DNA of 64,000 bases. It comes from JAIQFL01 sp035295745 (GTDB taxonomy: Bacteria > Acidobacteriota > Terriglobia > Bryobacterales > Bryobacteraceae). The stretch spans positions 62,001 through 126,000 of the forward strand of contig DATGIL010000055.1 of the NCBI GenBank assembly GCA_035295745.1, read 5' to 3'. The notes under the pieces are model-generated. The model saw nothing but the letters and a program-made list of their open reading frames with translations. It did not search any database and had not been told where the DNA came from. Shown one piece after another: positions 46,216-54,993 of this stretch. Numbering within the stretch: the first letter of the stretch is position 1; every line of letters begins with the position of its first letter. A program made the translations under genes and the position numbers.

Positions 46216-47372
46216 TTGGATCGGTTTAAGTACGCGTAGTTGGCTTCCGCGATGATGTGCTTCAGGGCGACACCAGTCTCGATTGCCAGTCGCCGGCAGT
46301 CTTCGAACTCGGGGGCATAGTTCCCTTCGCCGGAAACTTTCACCTGGACTTTGCCATACCGCGTTTCGACTTCCACCCACGAGCGCTTCTGTACACGGCG
46401 TTCGGCCTCGTAGATGCGCAGGCCGAGCGTGGTGGTCTCGTTGAAGACGATCTGGACCAATGTCTCGCGATGCTCGGGCCGCGCGATCACACGCAGCAGA
46501 TTCGCGGGGCGGTCCTTCTTCATGAGAAGCGGCTGCACAGAGACATCGAGCGCTCCCGCGCCCATCAGACGCTCGGTGGCATAGCCCAGGATCTGCGGAT
46601 TGCTGTCGTCGATGTTCGCCTCGATGACCGCGACGTTCAGGGCCTCTTCGGCTTGGGTGCGCTCGCCGAGCGTCACCCGCAGGACGTTGGCGTGCTCCTT
46701 GAAATCGTGACCGCCGGCGCCGTATCCGGTGCGGACCAGCTTCATGCTCGGCATGACGCCGAACGACTCGGCGAGGCACGATACGACGGCGGCGCCCGTG
46801 GGAGTGGTCAATTCCAGTGCGGGTCCGCGCGAATACACCGGCGCGTTCTCCAATAGGCGCGCGGTCGCGGGAGCCGGCACGGGCAAGATGCCATGTTCGG
46901 TCTTTACGGTGCCGCTGCCGACATTGATGGGCGAGCAGAAGATCGCCGAGATGCCGAGCTGGTCGATGGCAACGCACGCGCCGACAATGTCTGCGATGGA
47001 ATCGGCCGCGCCGACTTCGTGGAAATGCACGTGATCGATCGGCACCATGTGGACGGTAGCTTCGGCCTGCCCGAGGCGTTCGAAAACCGCGATGGCATCG
47101 TGCTGCGCCCGCTTGGACAACTCCGCGCGATTGATGATTTTGACGATGTGCGAGAGATGGCGGTGCGCCTGCTGATCGTGGACGTCAACGTGGTATTTGG
47201 TGGCAGCGATGCCGCAGCGCTTCACGCGCTCGAACGAGACGGTGGCGCCGACATCGAGCGAGGCGATCGCCGAGATTATGGCGTCGCGGTCGGCGCCGGC
47301 ATCGGCCAGGGCACCCACGAGCATATCGCCGCTAATGCCCGAAAAGGCATCGAGGTAGCAGGTAAGAGGCAC
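46212..47372 (-). CDS. larC: Nickel pincer cofactor biosynthesis protein LarC (DUF111)
   Basis: 386 aa from GTG 47372 (AAAGGAA upstream); an ATG at 47414 is an unlikely alternative. Family hallmarks: CYLDAFSGISGDMLVGALAD at the N terminus, HFHEVGAADSIADIVGACVA, ELTTPTGAAVV, and VIEANIDDSNPQILGYATER. LarC inserts nickel into the pyridinium-dithiocarboxylate pincer cofactor of lactate racemase-type enzymes; larA, larB and larE are not in the window. Its stop overlaps the metG start, so it heads a coupled run larC-metG-tatD-prenyl synthase. It is not split into larC1/larC2 as in Lactobacillus. Confidence 0.93.
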   Translation of the reverse strand: MPLTCYLDAFSGISGDMLVGALADAGADRDAIISAIASLDVGATVSFERVKRCGIAATKYHVDVHDQQAHRHLSHIVKIINRAELSKRAQHDAIAVFERLGQAEATVHMVPIDHVHFHEVGAADSIADIVGACVAIDQLGISAIFCSPINVGSGTVKTEHGILPVPAPATARLLENAPVYSRGPALELTTPTGAAVVSCLAESFGVMPSMKLVRTGYGAGGHDFKEHANVLRVTLGERTQAEEALNVAVIEANIDDSNPQILGYATERLMGAGALDVSVQPLLMKKDRPANLLRVIARPEHRETLVQIVFNETTTLGLRIYEAERRVQKRSWVEVETRYGKVQVKVSGEGNYAPEFEDCRRLAIETGVALKHIIAEANYAYLNRSK

Positions 47373-47404
47373 GTTCCTTTCATTGTAGGGTATGGTTGAA
47401 ACTT

Positions 47405-47458
47405 CGTGGCGCAAAGACTCTTCTTTGCCGCGTCGACACTGATGTCGACGCTTTTGCG
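47405..47458 (+). repeat. Family B double-hairpin element B2
   Basis: CGTGGCGC, first hairpin AAAGACTCTTCTTT, then GCGTCGACACTGATGTCGAC and GCTTTTGCG. It is oriented +, in the divergent region between larC (-) and the VapBC genes (+). Unlike the other four copies it does not follow a gene end in its own direction, so it may be a bare mobile copy. The first stem has AAAGA/TCTTT instead of AAACA/TGTTT, a compensated change. Confidence 0.7.
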
Positions 47459-47581
47459 GGAAGCACTAATTTCGCCTTATGAGAAAGTCTTCGATATGGT
47501 GGTGTCTCCGCTTGCGCCTGGCGGTCCGCAGATCCCAAACAACGAGCTGTTGACGAGGCGATCGAGACACGCGCATCGGTA

Positions 47582-47597
47582 TCCCATAAATATGGGA
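47582..47597. promoter_or_regulatory. Inverted repeat ahead of vapB-like gene
   Basis: TCCCATA, AA, TATGGGA: perfect 7-bp arms. It ends 12 bp before the preferred GTG start of the antitoxin gene (and contains the alternative ATG 47592). The position fits an operator bound by the VapB or VapBC complex for autoregulation. Confidence 0.5.
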
Positions 47598-47609
47598 GAA
47601 TCACTGCGA

Positions 47610-47858
47610 GTGAAGACAACCCTCGAAATCCCCGACCCGATCTTCCGTCGAGCCAAATCAGCGGCAGCTCAGAAAGGGATTCCATTAAGGGAGTTCGTAA
47701 CGGAGGCGATCTCGGAAAAGTTGAGCGCAAGAACACGCCAAGAAAAACCGTGGATGAACAGTTTTGGGAAACTACGCAATCTACGCAGCGACATCGCACA
47801 AATCAACAAGGTAGTCCAGGAAGAATTCGGCGATATTGAACCTGAGGACTGGAAGTGA
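47610..47858 (+). CDS. VapB-type antitoxin
   Basis: 82 aa. The N terminus KTTLEIPDPIFRRAKSAAAQ is the ribbon-helix-helix DNA-binding fold typical of antitoxins paired with PIN toxins. A helical middle (REFVTEAISEKLSARTRQEK) and an acidic, Trp-containing C-terminal tail (VVQEEFGDIEPEDWK) that should wrap the toxin follow. GTG 47610 is preferred because it gives the family-like start; ATG 47592 would add six residues and lies inside an inverted repeat. The stop codon overlaps the toxin start by 4 nt (GTGA), which means coupled translation. Confidence 0.85.
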   Translation: MKTTLEIPDPIFRRAKSAAAQKGIPLREFVTEAISEKLSARTRQEKPWMNSFGKLRNLRSDIAQINKVVQEEFGDIEPEDWK

Positions 47859-48232
47859 TCCTCGATACCAACGGTTTGTCCGCAATGGCAGAAGGAGACG
47901 AAGACATCGAGGCCGTTTTGCAACAGGCATCCGAAATTGCCGTACCCGTTATCGTGCTGGGGGAGTTCGGATTCGGAATCCGGCATTCCCGTAACCGGGT
48001 TCGCTATGAGCGGTGGTTATCGGAGTTACTCGCAAACTGCAGGCTTCTGGTAGTCGATGAGCAGACCGCCAAAACGTGCGGCGAGATTCGGGCTGAACTG
48101 AAGCGCGATGGTCGGCCTATTCCGACGAATAACCTCTGGATCGCGGCGCTCACAAGGCAGCATGCCATGTCAGTGGTCAGCAGGGACCAACACTTCGACT
48201 GTGTCCGCGGCCTAAAGCGGGTCAGCTGGTAG
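47855..48232 (+). CDS. PIN-domain toxin (VapC type) with Asp-to-Asn substitution
   Basis: 125 aa, GTG start. It is a PIN-domain ribonuclease, first acidic residue in ILDTNGLSAM (D4), second in VLGEFGFGIRHSRN. The third conserved acid, usually the Asp of an ND-x-W motif (PTND-LWIAA), is N93 here (PTNNLWIAALTRQ). The last acid is in VVSRDQHFD. Loss of this Asp should weaken metal binding, so RNase activity is uncertain. It forms a two-gene unit with the antitoxin gene. Confidence 0.88.
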   Translation: MILDTNGLSAMAEGDEDIEAVLQQASEIAVPVIVLGEFGFGIRHSRNRVRYERWLSELLANCRLLVVDEQTAKTCGEIRAELKRDGRPIPTNNLWIAALTRQHAMSVVSRDQHFDCVRGLKRVSW

Positions 48233-48295
48233 AATCCCCCATGGCCGCGTATGCGCCAGCAGTGCATTCCTCACCTGTGCCGTAAAATAGAAATA

Positions 48296-51200
48296 GTGGT
48301 ACCTACCCCCGAAATTCAGCCTCTCTTGCAATTTGATCCGCTGGTTGCCGACTGGTTTTCCGCGCGCTTTGCCGGCGTCACCGAGCCGCAATCGCTGGGA
48401 TGGCCGCGGATCCGGGCGGGCGAAGACGTCCTGATCTCCGCGCCTACCGGCTCCGGGAAGACCCTGGCCGCATTTCTGCACGCCATCGACAGCCTGATTC
48501 GGCGCGCGCGACTCGGTGCCCTGCCCGACCATACCGAGATCGTGTACGTCTCGCCGCTCAAAGCCCTCAGCAACGACGTCCACAAAAATCTGGAGATTCC
48601 TCTCGCCGAAATCGCGGCGCTTGCCAAGGAGCGGGGCATTCCTCTGGCGCCGATACGCACTGCGCTCCGAACCGGCGACACACCGCAGTGGGAGCGCCAG
48701 CAAATGATCAAAGAGCGTCCCCACATCCTGGTGACGACGCCGGAATCGCTCTACATCCTACTGACTGCGGCCCGCCCGCGCGAGATGCTCACGCAGGTCG
48801 GCACCTTGATCGTCGATGAGATTCACGCCGTCGCCGACGACAAACGCGGCTCCCACCTTGCACTCACGCTGGCCCGGCTCGACCTGCTGGTGGAGCAGAA
48901 CGGCAATCGGAAACCGCAGCGCATCGGGCTCTCGGCGACGGTCAAGCCGGTGGAAGAAGTCGCCGCCTTCCTCAGCGATCGGGCGCAGATTGTGAATGTC
49001 GGGCATCGCCGCGCCATGGACCTCGCCGTAGAGGTGCCGCGCGACGAATTGGGTCCCGTGGCCAGCAATGAGATGTGGGGCGAGATCTACGACCGGGTGG
49101 CGGAACTGATCCGCGAGAATCGCACCACGCTGGTCTTCGTCAACACACGCCGCCTCTCGGAGCGTGTAGCGCACCACCTCGCCGAGCGGTTGGGCGAGAA
49201 CGCCGTGCTCCCGCATCATGGCAGCCTCTCGCGAGCGCTGCGTCTCGAATCGGAGCGGCGCCTCAAGAATGGCGAACTGCGCGCCGTCGTGGCCACCGCA
49301 TCGCTCGAGCTCGGAATCGATATCGGCACAGTGGATCTGGTCTGCCAGATCGGCTCGCCACGATCGATCGCGGTGGCCTTGCAGCGGATCGGCCGCGCGG
49401 GACATTGGGTGGGAGCACTGCCGAAGGGACGCATCTTCGCCACCACGCGCGACGAGTTGATCGAGTCCGCCGCGCTGGTGCGTGCGATTCGCAAGGGCGA
49501 ACTGGACCGCCTCGAGATACCGCATAACGCGCTCGACATTCTGGCACAGCAGATGGTAGCCGCCTGCGCCTCAGAGGAATTCGCAGTCGACGATCTGTAC
49601 GCGCTGATGCGACGCGCCGAACCGTATCGCACGCTCGATCGCAAGGACTTCGACACAGTGCTGGGCGTGCTCGCCGAAGGTATTGCGACGGCACGTGGCC
49701 GCAGCGGGGCCTATCTACATCTCGATGCCGTGAACCAGCGAGTGAAAGGCAGGCGCAACGCCCGTCTGACCGCCATCACATCGGGAGGGGCGATCCCCGA
49801 TACCGCTCAGTACCTCGTAGTCGCGGAGCCTGAGGGCACCACGGTCGGGACGCTCGACGAGGATTTCGCCATCGAAAGCATGGCGGGCGACGTATTCCTG
49901 CTGGGCACCACGTCGTGGAGGATCCGGCGCGTGGAATCGGGACGAGTGCGCGTGGAAGATGCCCACGGGGCCGCGCCGACGATTCCGTTCTGGAACGGGG
50001 AAGCGCCCGGTCGAACGCTGGAACTCTCGCACGAGATGGCGGAATTGCGCGAGGAGATCGCGAAAACAGGTGCGTGCCCCGCGGAGTGCGGCCTCGATAC
50101 TCGCGGCGCCGAGCAGGCGGTGGAATATGTACTGGCGGGCCGCGCCGCTTTGGGCGTGATGCCCTCGGACAAGCGAGTGGTGGCGGAACGCTTCTTCGAC
50201 GAGGGCGGCGGCATGCAATTGGTGCTGCATGCGCCTTTCGGAGCACGCATCAATCGCGCCTGGGGACTCGCGCTGCGCAAGCGCTTCTGCCGCTCGTTCA
50301 ATTTCGAACTACAGGCGGCGGCCACCGACAACGGCATCGTCATCTCGCTGGGCGAGCAGCACTCGTTTCCGCTGGAGGTGGTGTTCGAGTTCCTGCGCGT
50401 CGCCACCGTCCAGGAGGTGTTGACGCAGGCCCTGTTAGCGGCGCCCATGTTCACGGCGCGATGGCGATGGAACGCCTCGCGCGCGTTGGCGATTCCGCGC
50501 TATAGCGGCGGGCGCAAGGTGCCGCCGCCGCTCCAGCGAATGCGCGCCGACGACCTGATGGCTGCCGTCTTTCCGGATCAGGCCGCCTGTCCCGAAAATC
50601 TCACGGGCGAAGTCCGCATTCCTGACCATCCGCTCGTCCGGGAGACGATCGACAATTGCCTCTACGAGGCGATGGACCTCAACGGGCTCAAGTCCTTACT
50701 GGAGGGCATTCACGAAGGCACGATCCAGACGGTGGCGATCGATACACCCGAGCCCTCGCCGTTCTCGCACGAGATTCTGAATGCCAATCCATACGCGTAT
50801 CTCGATGATGCGCCGCTCGAGGAGCGACGGGCGCGCGCCGTGCAGATGCGCCGCACTCTGCCCTCGGACTATGCCGAAGGCGCCAGCGCCCTCGACCCGG
50901 AAGCCATCGCCACCGTGTCGTCAGAGGCATGGCCTCCGATGCGCGATCCCGATGAACTGCACGAAGCGCTCTGCGACCTAAGCCTGATGCCGCCTGACGC
51001 GGAGGTGTCTCTCCATTTCGCGGCGCTGGTGGAATCGCGGCGGGCTACCACGTACACCATCGAGGACCGTCCGTTCTGGGTGCCCGCGGAGCGCCTGGAA
51101 ATTGTGCGGCGCGCTTTTCCCCAGGGCATTATGGATCCCGCGATCGAGCCGCCGCCGGGTGCGCGGACCGTGCCGGAAGCACCGGAGGCTTGCGCCGCGG

Positions 51201-52408
51201 AGATCCTGCGAGGGTGGTTTGAATGCTCGGGCCCGCTGCGTGCGTCGGATCTTTCGCTGAAACTGGCAATGCCGCGAGAGGTTGTCGACCAGGCCTTGGC
51301 GCAATTGGAAGCCGAGGGCCAGATCCTCCGCGGCAGCTTTACCCCGACCCCTAGCCCCCAATCCCCAACTCCCGAAGTGGAATGGTGCCACCGCCGCCTT
51401 CTCGCCCGAATTCATCGCCTCACCATCGGACGTCTGCGCCGCGAAATCGAGCCCGTTACCACGGCGGAGTTCATGGCGTTCCTGAATCGCTGGCAACATC
51501 TGAGTCCAGGCCACCAGTTGCACGGCGTGGATGGCACGCTGCAGATCATCAAGCAACTGCAGGGGTCGGAGTTTCCAGCCGCGGCATGGGAATCGGAGGT
51601 GCTGCCGCAGCGCATCGCGAAATATGAGCCCGACTATCTCGATCAGTTGTGCCTGTCGGGAGAAGTCAGTTGGGGGAGGTTGTCTCCCCATCCGGCATTC
51701 GAGCGCGAAGATGAGGAACACAAGGGCCGGCGCATTCGTCCGACCCGTGTCGCGCCACTGGCGATTTTTCTTCGCGAGGACTCGCCGTGGCTATTGGCCG
51801 GGCCGCAGCCTTCGCCCAAGGAGTCGCTCTCGCATCCGGCGCGCGAATTGCTCGCGGTACTGGAATCGCGCGGCGCCTGCTTCTTTGCGGATCTGACGCG
51901 CGCGACGGGCCGGTTGGCAAGCGAGGTGGAGGACGGACTGTGGGAGTTGGTCGCCGCGGGACTCGTCACGGCTGATGGATTTGAGAATCTGCGCGCCCTG
52001 CTCGATCCGAAACGCCGCGCCGGACAGGGCAAGGGACGCATGGCGCGTCCACGGCACGCACCGGGGCGTTGGGCGCTGTTGCGCCACACGGACGCGCCGA
52101 CGGATGGTCATCGTGACGCCTTTGCGCATCAGTTGCTGCGGCGCTGGGGCGTGGTCTTCCGCGATATCGCGGTGAAGGAGCCGCTGGCGCCGGCATGGCG
52201 CGATCTGCTGGTGGTGTTACGGCGGATGGAGTCTCGCGGCGAGATACGCGGCGGCCGATTCGTAGCGGCGTATCTGGGCGAGCAGTTCGCGCTGCCGGAA
52301 GCGCTCGATCTGCTACGCGCGATTCGCCGCAGCGGGGAGACCGCCGCGGTGACTCCAGAGCTGCTCCCCGGATCAGCAGTCACTCCCCAAGTAGACGCTC
52401 ACGCGTGA
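48296..52408 (+). CDS. lhr: Lhr-family large DEAD/DEAH helicase
   Basis: 1370 aa. ATP-dependent 3'-5' DNA/RNA helicase implicated in DNA repair. N-terminal RecA1 (ISAPTGSGKTLAAFLHAIDS Walker A, TLIVDEIHAVADDKRGSH motif II, GLSATVKPVEEVAAF motif III), RecA2 (ATASLELGIDIGTVDLVCQI, QRIGRAGHWVGA motif VI), winged helix and the Lhr core to about residue 880. A long C-terminal extension is close to full-length E. coli-type Lhr (~1500 aa), so this is the Lhr-Core plus CTD form. GTG 48296 is chosen because TAAAAT lies 7 nt upstream; ATG 48251 would add 15 residues but lies upstream of that box. Element B3 follows the stop. Confidence 0.94.
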   Translation: MVPTPEIQPLLQFDPLVADWFSARFAGVTEPQSLGWPRIRAGEDVLISAPTGSGKTLAAFLHAIDSLIRRARLGALPDHTEIVYVSPLKALSNDVHKNLEIPLAEIAALAKERGIPLAPIRTALRTGDTPQWERQQMIKERPHILVTTPESLYILLTAARPREMLTQVGTLIVDEIHAVADDKRGSHLALTLARLDLLVEQNGNRKPQRIGLSATVKPVEEVAAFLSDRAQIVNVGHRRAMDLAVEVPRDELGPVASNEMWGEIYDRVAELIRENRTTLVFVNTRRLSERVAHHLAERLGENAVLPHHGSLSRALRLESERRLKNGELRAVVATASLELGIDIGTVDLVCQIGSPRSIAVALQRIGRAGHWVGALPKGRIFATTRDELIESAALVRAIRKGELDRLEIPHNALDILAQQMVAACASEEFAVDDLYALMRRAEPYRTLDRKDFDTVLGVLAEGIATARGRSGAYLHLDAVNQRVKGRRNARLTAITSGGAIPDTAQYLVVAEPEGTTVGTLDEDFAIESMAGDVFLLGTTSWRIRRVESGRVRVEDAHGAAPTIPFWNGEAPGRTLELSHEMAELREEIAKTGACPAECGLDTRGAEQAVEYVLAGRAALGVMPSDKRVVAERFFDEGGGMQLVLHAPFGARINRAWGLALRKRFCRSFNFELQAAATDNGIVISLGEQHSFPLEVVFEFLRVATVQEVLTQALLAAPMFTARWRWNASRALAIPRYSGGRKVPPPLQRMRADDLMAAVFPDQAACPENLTGEVRIPDHPLVRETIDNCLYEAMDLNGLKSLLEGIHEGTIQTVAIDTPEPSPFSHEILNANPYAYLDDAPLEERRARAVQMRRTLPSDYAEGASALDPEAIATVSSEAWPPMRDPDELHEALCDLSLMPPDAEVSLHFAALVESRRATTYTIEDRPFWVPAERLEIVRRAFPQGIMDPAIEPPPGARTVPEAPEACAAEILRGWFECSGPLRASDLSLKLAMPREVVDQALAQLEAEGQILRGSFTPTPSPQSPTPEVEWCHRRLLARIHRLTIGRLRREIEPVTTAEFMAFLNRWQHLSPGHQLHGVDGTLQIIKQLQGSEFPAAAWESEVLPQRIAKYEPDYLDQLCLSGEVSWGRLSPHPAFEREDEEHKGRRIRPTRVAPLAIFLREDSPWLLAGPQPSPKESLSHPARELLAVLESRGACFFADLTRATGRLASEVEDGLWELVAAGLVTADGFENLRALLDPKRRAGQGKGRMARPRHAPGRWALLRHTDAPTDGHRDAFAHQLLRRWGVVFRDIAVKEPLAPAWRDLLVVLRRMESRGEIRGGRFVAAYLGEQFALPEALDLLRAIRRSGETAAVTPELLPGSAVTPQVDAHA

Positions 52409-52425
52409 CGTAATAGTCGAACAGC

Positions 52426-52478
52426 CGTGGCGCAAACACTCTGTTTGCCGCGTCGACACTCCTGTCGACGCTTTTTCG
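52426..52478 (+). terminator. Family B double-hairpin element B3, after lhr
   Basis: CGTGGCGC, AAACACTCTGTTTGC, then GCGTCGACACTCCTGTCGAC closed by GC and followed by TTTTT. It begins 17 nt after the lhr stop codon, in the same direction. The strong second stem plus T tract is the form of an intrinsic terminator. Confidence 0.75.
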
Positions 52479-52602
52479 CACGTCCACCAGGTCTGAGATG
52501 CAGGGCGTTTTCAACGCTGCCTCTGAACTTCCCGAATCGTAGGCACCCCCTAGCGACGCTTATTCTCGCAGATCCTCCTGCCTACGGTAAAATAAAGCCT
52601 CT

Positions 52603-53514
52603 ATGCCCTCCAGCCGCTACCGGTACGCAGCGGGTGCACTCCGGGTTCTAGCTTTCTCTACAGCACTGAACCTCGTCGCGCAGGCGCCTCAGCCATCTGC
52701 CAGAGTGCATCCTGACTTTGAGGGCGCATGGAGTTCCGCCACCGCCATTCCTCTGGAACGGCCCGCTCGCCTGAAGGACCAGCCGTTCTACACCCCCGAA
52801 CAAGCGGCCCAATTGCAAAAGGCGCACGGTCCGGATGACGATCCGCTGAGCCGGTTGGAGGCCGGGTCGCTGATGCTGCCCAGCCTCCGGACGTCCATCA
52901 TCACCGATCCTCCCAACGGCTTGCTTCCGAGCCTTACTCCCGCGGCGGCCGCGGCCAAGCGGGATCGGTTGGAGCGCCTCCACAATCCGACTACGGCGAC
53001 AGACATGGGACTCCAGGATCGATGCCTGCTCTTTCCGACCTCCGTGCCGCCGATGATCCCCTATCGTTACAACAGCAACTATCAAATCGTCCAGACAGCG
53101 GATGCGGTCGTGGTGGAGTCGGAAATGATCCACGAAGCGAGAATTATCCGGCTCGATCGCCGTTCGCACCTGCCATCGAATATCAGGCAGTGGCTGGGCG
53201 ATTCGCTGGGGCACTGGGAAGGCGCCACGCTCGTGGTGGACACCACCAACTTCAACGATGCCGGCGGCTTTTACGGGGACGCCGGTGGAATGTATGGCTG
53301 GGACCGCAACATGCACGTTGTGGAACGGTTCAGTTTGCTCGACGCCAATACCATTCTTTACCGCTTTGAAGTGGAGGATCCTACTGCCTACACGCGGCCC
53401 TGGAAGGGCGAACTCACCATGAGACGGGCGTCGAATCCGCCGTTTGAGTACGCCTGCCACGAGGGCAACATGGATTTACCCAACATCCTGAAACTGTCAG
53501 GGTCACAGCGCTAA
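52603..53514 (+). CDS. Secreted protein of unknown function, acidobacterial type
   Basis: 303 aa. Signal peptide (LRVLAFSTALNLVAQAPQPS). The mature part begins HPDFEGAWSSATAIPLERPA, with DQPFYTPEQAAQLQKAHG, DRCLLFPTSVPPMIPYRYNS and WEGATLVVDTTNFNDAGGFY; it ends near EYACHEGNMDLPNIL. This arrangement is found in many secreted acidobacterial and proteobacterial proteins of unknown function. ATG 52603 has TAAAAT 9 nt upstream and no Shine-Dalgarno, so the transcript may be nearly leaderless. Confidence 0.85.
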   Translation: MPSSRYRYAAGALRVLAFSTALNLVAQAPQPSARVHPDFEGAWSSATAIPLERPARLKDQPFYTPEQAAQLQKAHGPDDDPLSRLEAGSLMLPSLRTSIITDPPNGLLPSLTPAAAAAKRDRLERLHNPTTATDMGLQDRCLLFPTSVPPMIPYRYNSNYQIVQTADAVVVESEMIHEARIIRLDRRSHLPSNIRQWLGDSLGHWEGATLVVDTTNFNDAGGFYGDAGGMYGWDRNMHVVERFSLLDANTILYRFEVEDPTAYTRPWKGELTMRRASNPPFEYACHEGNMDLPNILKLSGSQR

Positions 53515-53562
53515 ACCCAGAGTGTGCTTTCGACTGCGTCGAAGACCCAGAACTGGAGACGC

Positions 53563-53616
53563 CGCGAAAAGCGTCGACAAAAGTGTCGACGCGGCAGACA
53601 CGAGTGTCCGCGCCAC
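53563..53616 (-). terminator. Family B double-hairpin element B4, after the Gfo/Idh gene
   Basis: On the minus strand: GTGGCGC, GGACACTCGTGTCTGC, then GCGTCGACACTTTTGTCGAC closed by GC and followed by TTTTCGCG. It starts 11 nt after the stop codon of the 53628-54989 gene, in its direction, and sits between convergent gene ends. Its first stem differs from B3 (GGACAC/GTGTCT against AAACA/TGTTT) yet still pairs. Confidence 0.75.
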
Positions 53617-53627
53617 AGCGCCCGCCC

Positions 53628-54989
53628 TCAGCCTTGCGGGGGCGTCGTCTGCCAGCGTCCCCGAGTGAAATCCGGGAACTTCATTGGCGCACTACCCGCC
53701 GCTACCGACTGCTCACTCAGAGGCCCCGGGGCGCTCCACGCGGCGGCATCGTAGACGTCGATATCGGGCGCCTTTCCTTCGCGAATCGCCTGCACCAGAC
53801 GCCACGCCATCACAAAGTCCATGCCGCCGTGGCCGCCGAGTTTACGGGCCAACTCGCCAGTTTCCTTCCAAAACGGGTGCTCGTACTGCGCCTTGTAAGG
53901 ATCCAGCGATCCGAACTCCTCCTTAGGAGATCCGTCCACGTAAATGCGCGGCGGGTAGTCGCGGAAAATGCCCTTCGTCCCGGCGATCAGGTTGATGCGG
54001 TCGTACGGCTGCGGGCTCGAAGTGTTGTGCTCCAGCGTAATCAGGCGACCCTTCACCGTGCGGATCAGGCTGGAGTTCAGGTCGCCACATTTGTAGACTT
54101 CCTTCTGTCGCGGATCGTTCGCCGGAATGTGCTCCTTCCGATAGGCCGCCAGTGACGCCGGGATCGAGCTCATCGAAACCAGGTAGTCGAAGCGGTCGCC
54201 GCGATTGATGTCCATGTAGTGCGCCACCGGACCGAGTCCGTGAGTCGGATAGAGATTGCCGTTGCGATCCAGGTGCTCGAAGCGGCGCCATTGCCCTTCG
54301 CCTTCATCCGAGAAGAGGATGCTGCGCAGATCGTGATTATAGGCGCAAGCGCCGTGCGTGATCTCACCGAATACGCCCGCGCGCACCATGTTCCACACCA
54401 TCAGCTCGTTGTATCCGTAGCAGCAGTTCTCGAGCTGGATGCAGTGGCGCCCGGTGGCTTCGGAAGTGTTGACCAGGTCCCAGCACTCATCGAGCGTTCG
54501 CGCGGCGGGAACCTCCACGGCCACATGTTTCCCCTGCTTCATCGCGCTGATCGCCATCTGCGTGTGCCACTTCCAGGGAGTAGCCACCAGCACCATGTCG
54601 AGATCGTCGCGCTTCAGCAATTGCTCGAAGGCGTAGTTGCTCGAATGATACAGCGCCGGAGTATGGGATGCCTTCCCCGCCCTTTCGAGTTTGGCCTGCG
54701 CCTTGCGCACCTTATCTTCCACCACGTCGCAGAGCGCTGCCACCTGCACTTCCGGCATCGCCGAGAAGTTGTCGATCAGCGAATTGCCGCGGCCGCCTAC
54801 GCCAATAAAGCCGAGCCGCACCGTATCTTTCTTCTCAAAGGGCTTACCCGACATGGTACGGCCCGATGAGGGATTCGCAGTCTGCTGCGGCGATGCTTTC
54901 GACAGCCCCAGACCCAGCGACGCTGCCGAAGCCAGCCGGAGCAGATCGCGGCGGGACGAGTTCTTCCGATCTTTCTCGTTTTCATTCAT
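53628..54989 (-). CDS. Gfo/Idh/MocA-family oxidoreductase, Tat-exported
   Basis: 453 aa. Twin-arginine signal (SSRRDLLRLASAASLGLGLS), then a Rossmann fold (VRLGFIGVGGRGNSLIDNFS), substrate-domain motif KHVAVEVPAARTLDECWDLV and the C-terminal alpha/beta domain (THGLGPVAHYMDINRGDRFD). It probably oxidises or rearranges a sugar, or acts as a glycosidase of the GH109 type, with NAD(P) bound before export. ATG 54989 has GGAG in the end of the upstream gene; the gap to the symporter stop is 4 nt. It is the third gene of a galactokinase-like/SSS/oxidoreductase operon. Confidence 0.92.
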   Translation of the reverse strand: MNENEKDRKNSSRRDLLRLASAASLGLGLSKASPQQTANPSSGRTMSGKPFEKKDTVRLGFIGVGGRGNSLIDNFSAMPEVQVAALCDVVEDKVRKAQAKLERAGKASHTPALYHSSNYAFEQLLKRDDLDMVLVATPWKWHTQMAISAMKQGKHVAVEVPAARTLDECWDLVNTSEATGRHCIQLENCCYGYNELMVWNMVRAGVFGEITHGACAYNHDLRSILFSDEGEGQWRRFEHLDRNGNLYPTHGLGPVAHYMDINRGDRFDYLVSMSSIPASLAAYRKEHIPANDPRQKEVYKCGDLNSSLIRTVKGRLITLEHNTSSPQPYDRINLIAGTKGIFRDYPPRIYVDGSPKEEFGSLDPYKAQYEHPFWKETGELARKLGGHGGMDFVMAWRLVQAIREGKAPDIDVYDAAAWSAPGPLSEQSVAAGSAPMKFPDFTRGRWQTTPPQG

Positions 54990-54993
54990 GGCA

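Noticed and set aside
47406..47609. N-terminal extension of the VapB-like ORF
   Set aside because: It begins inside family B element B2 and carries no antitoxin similarity before the GTG at 47610.
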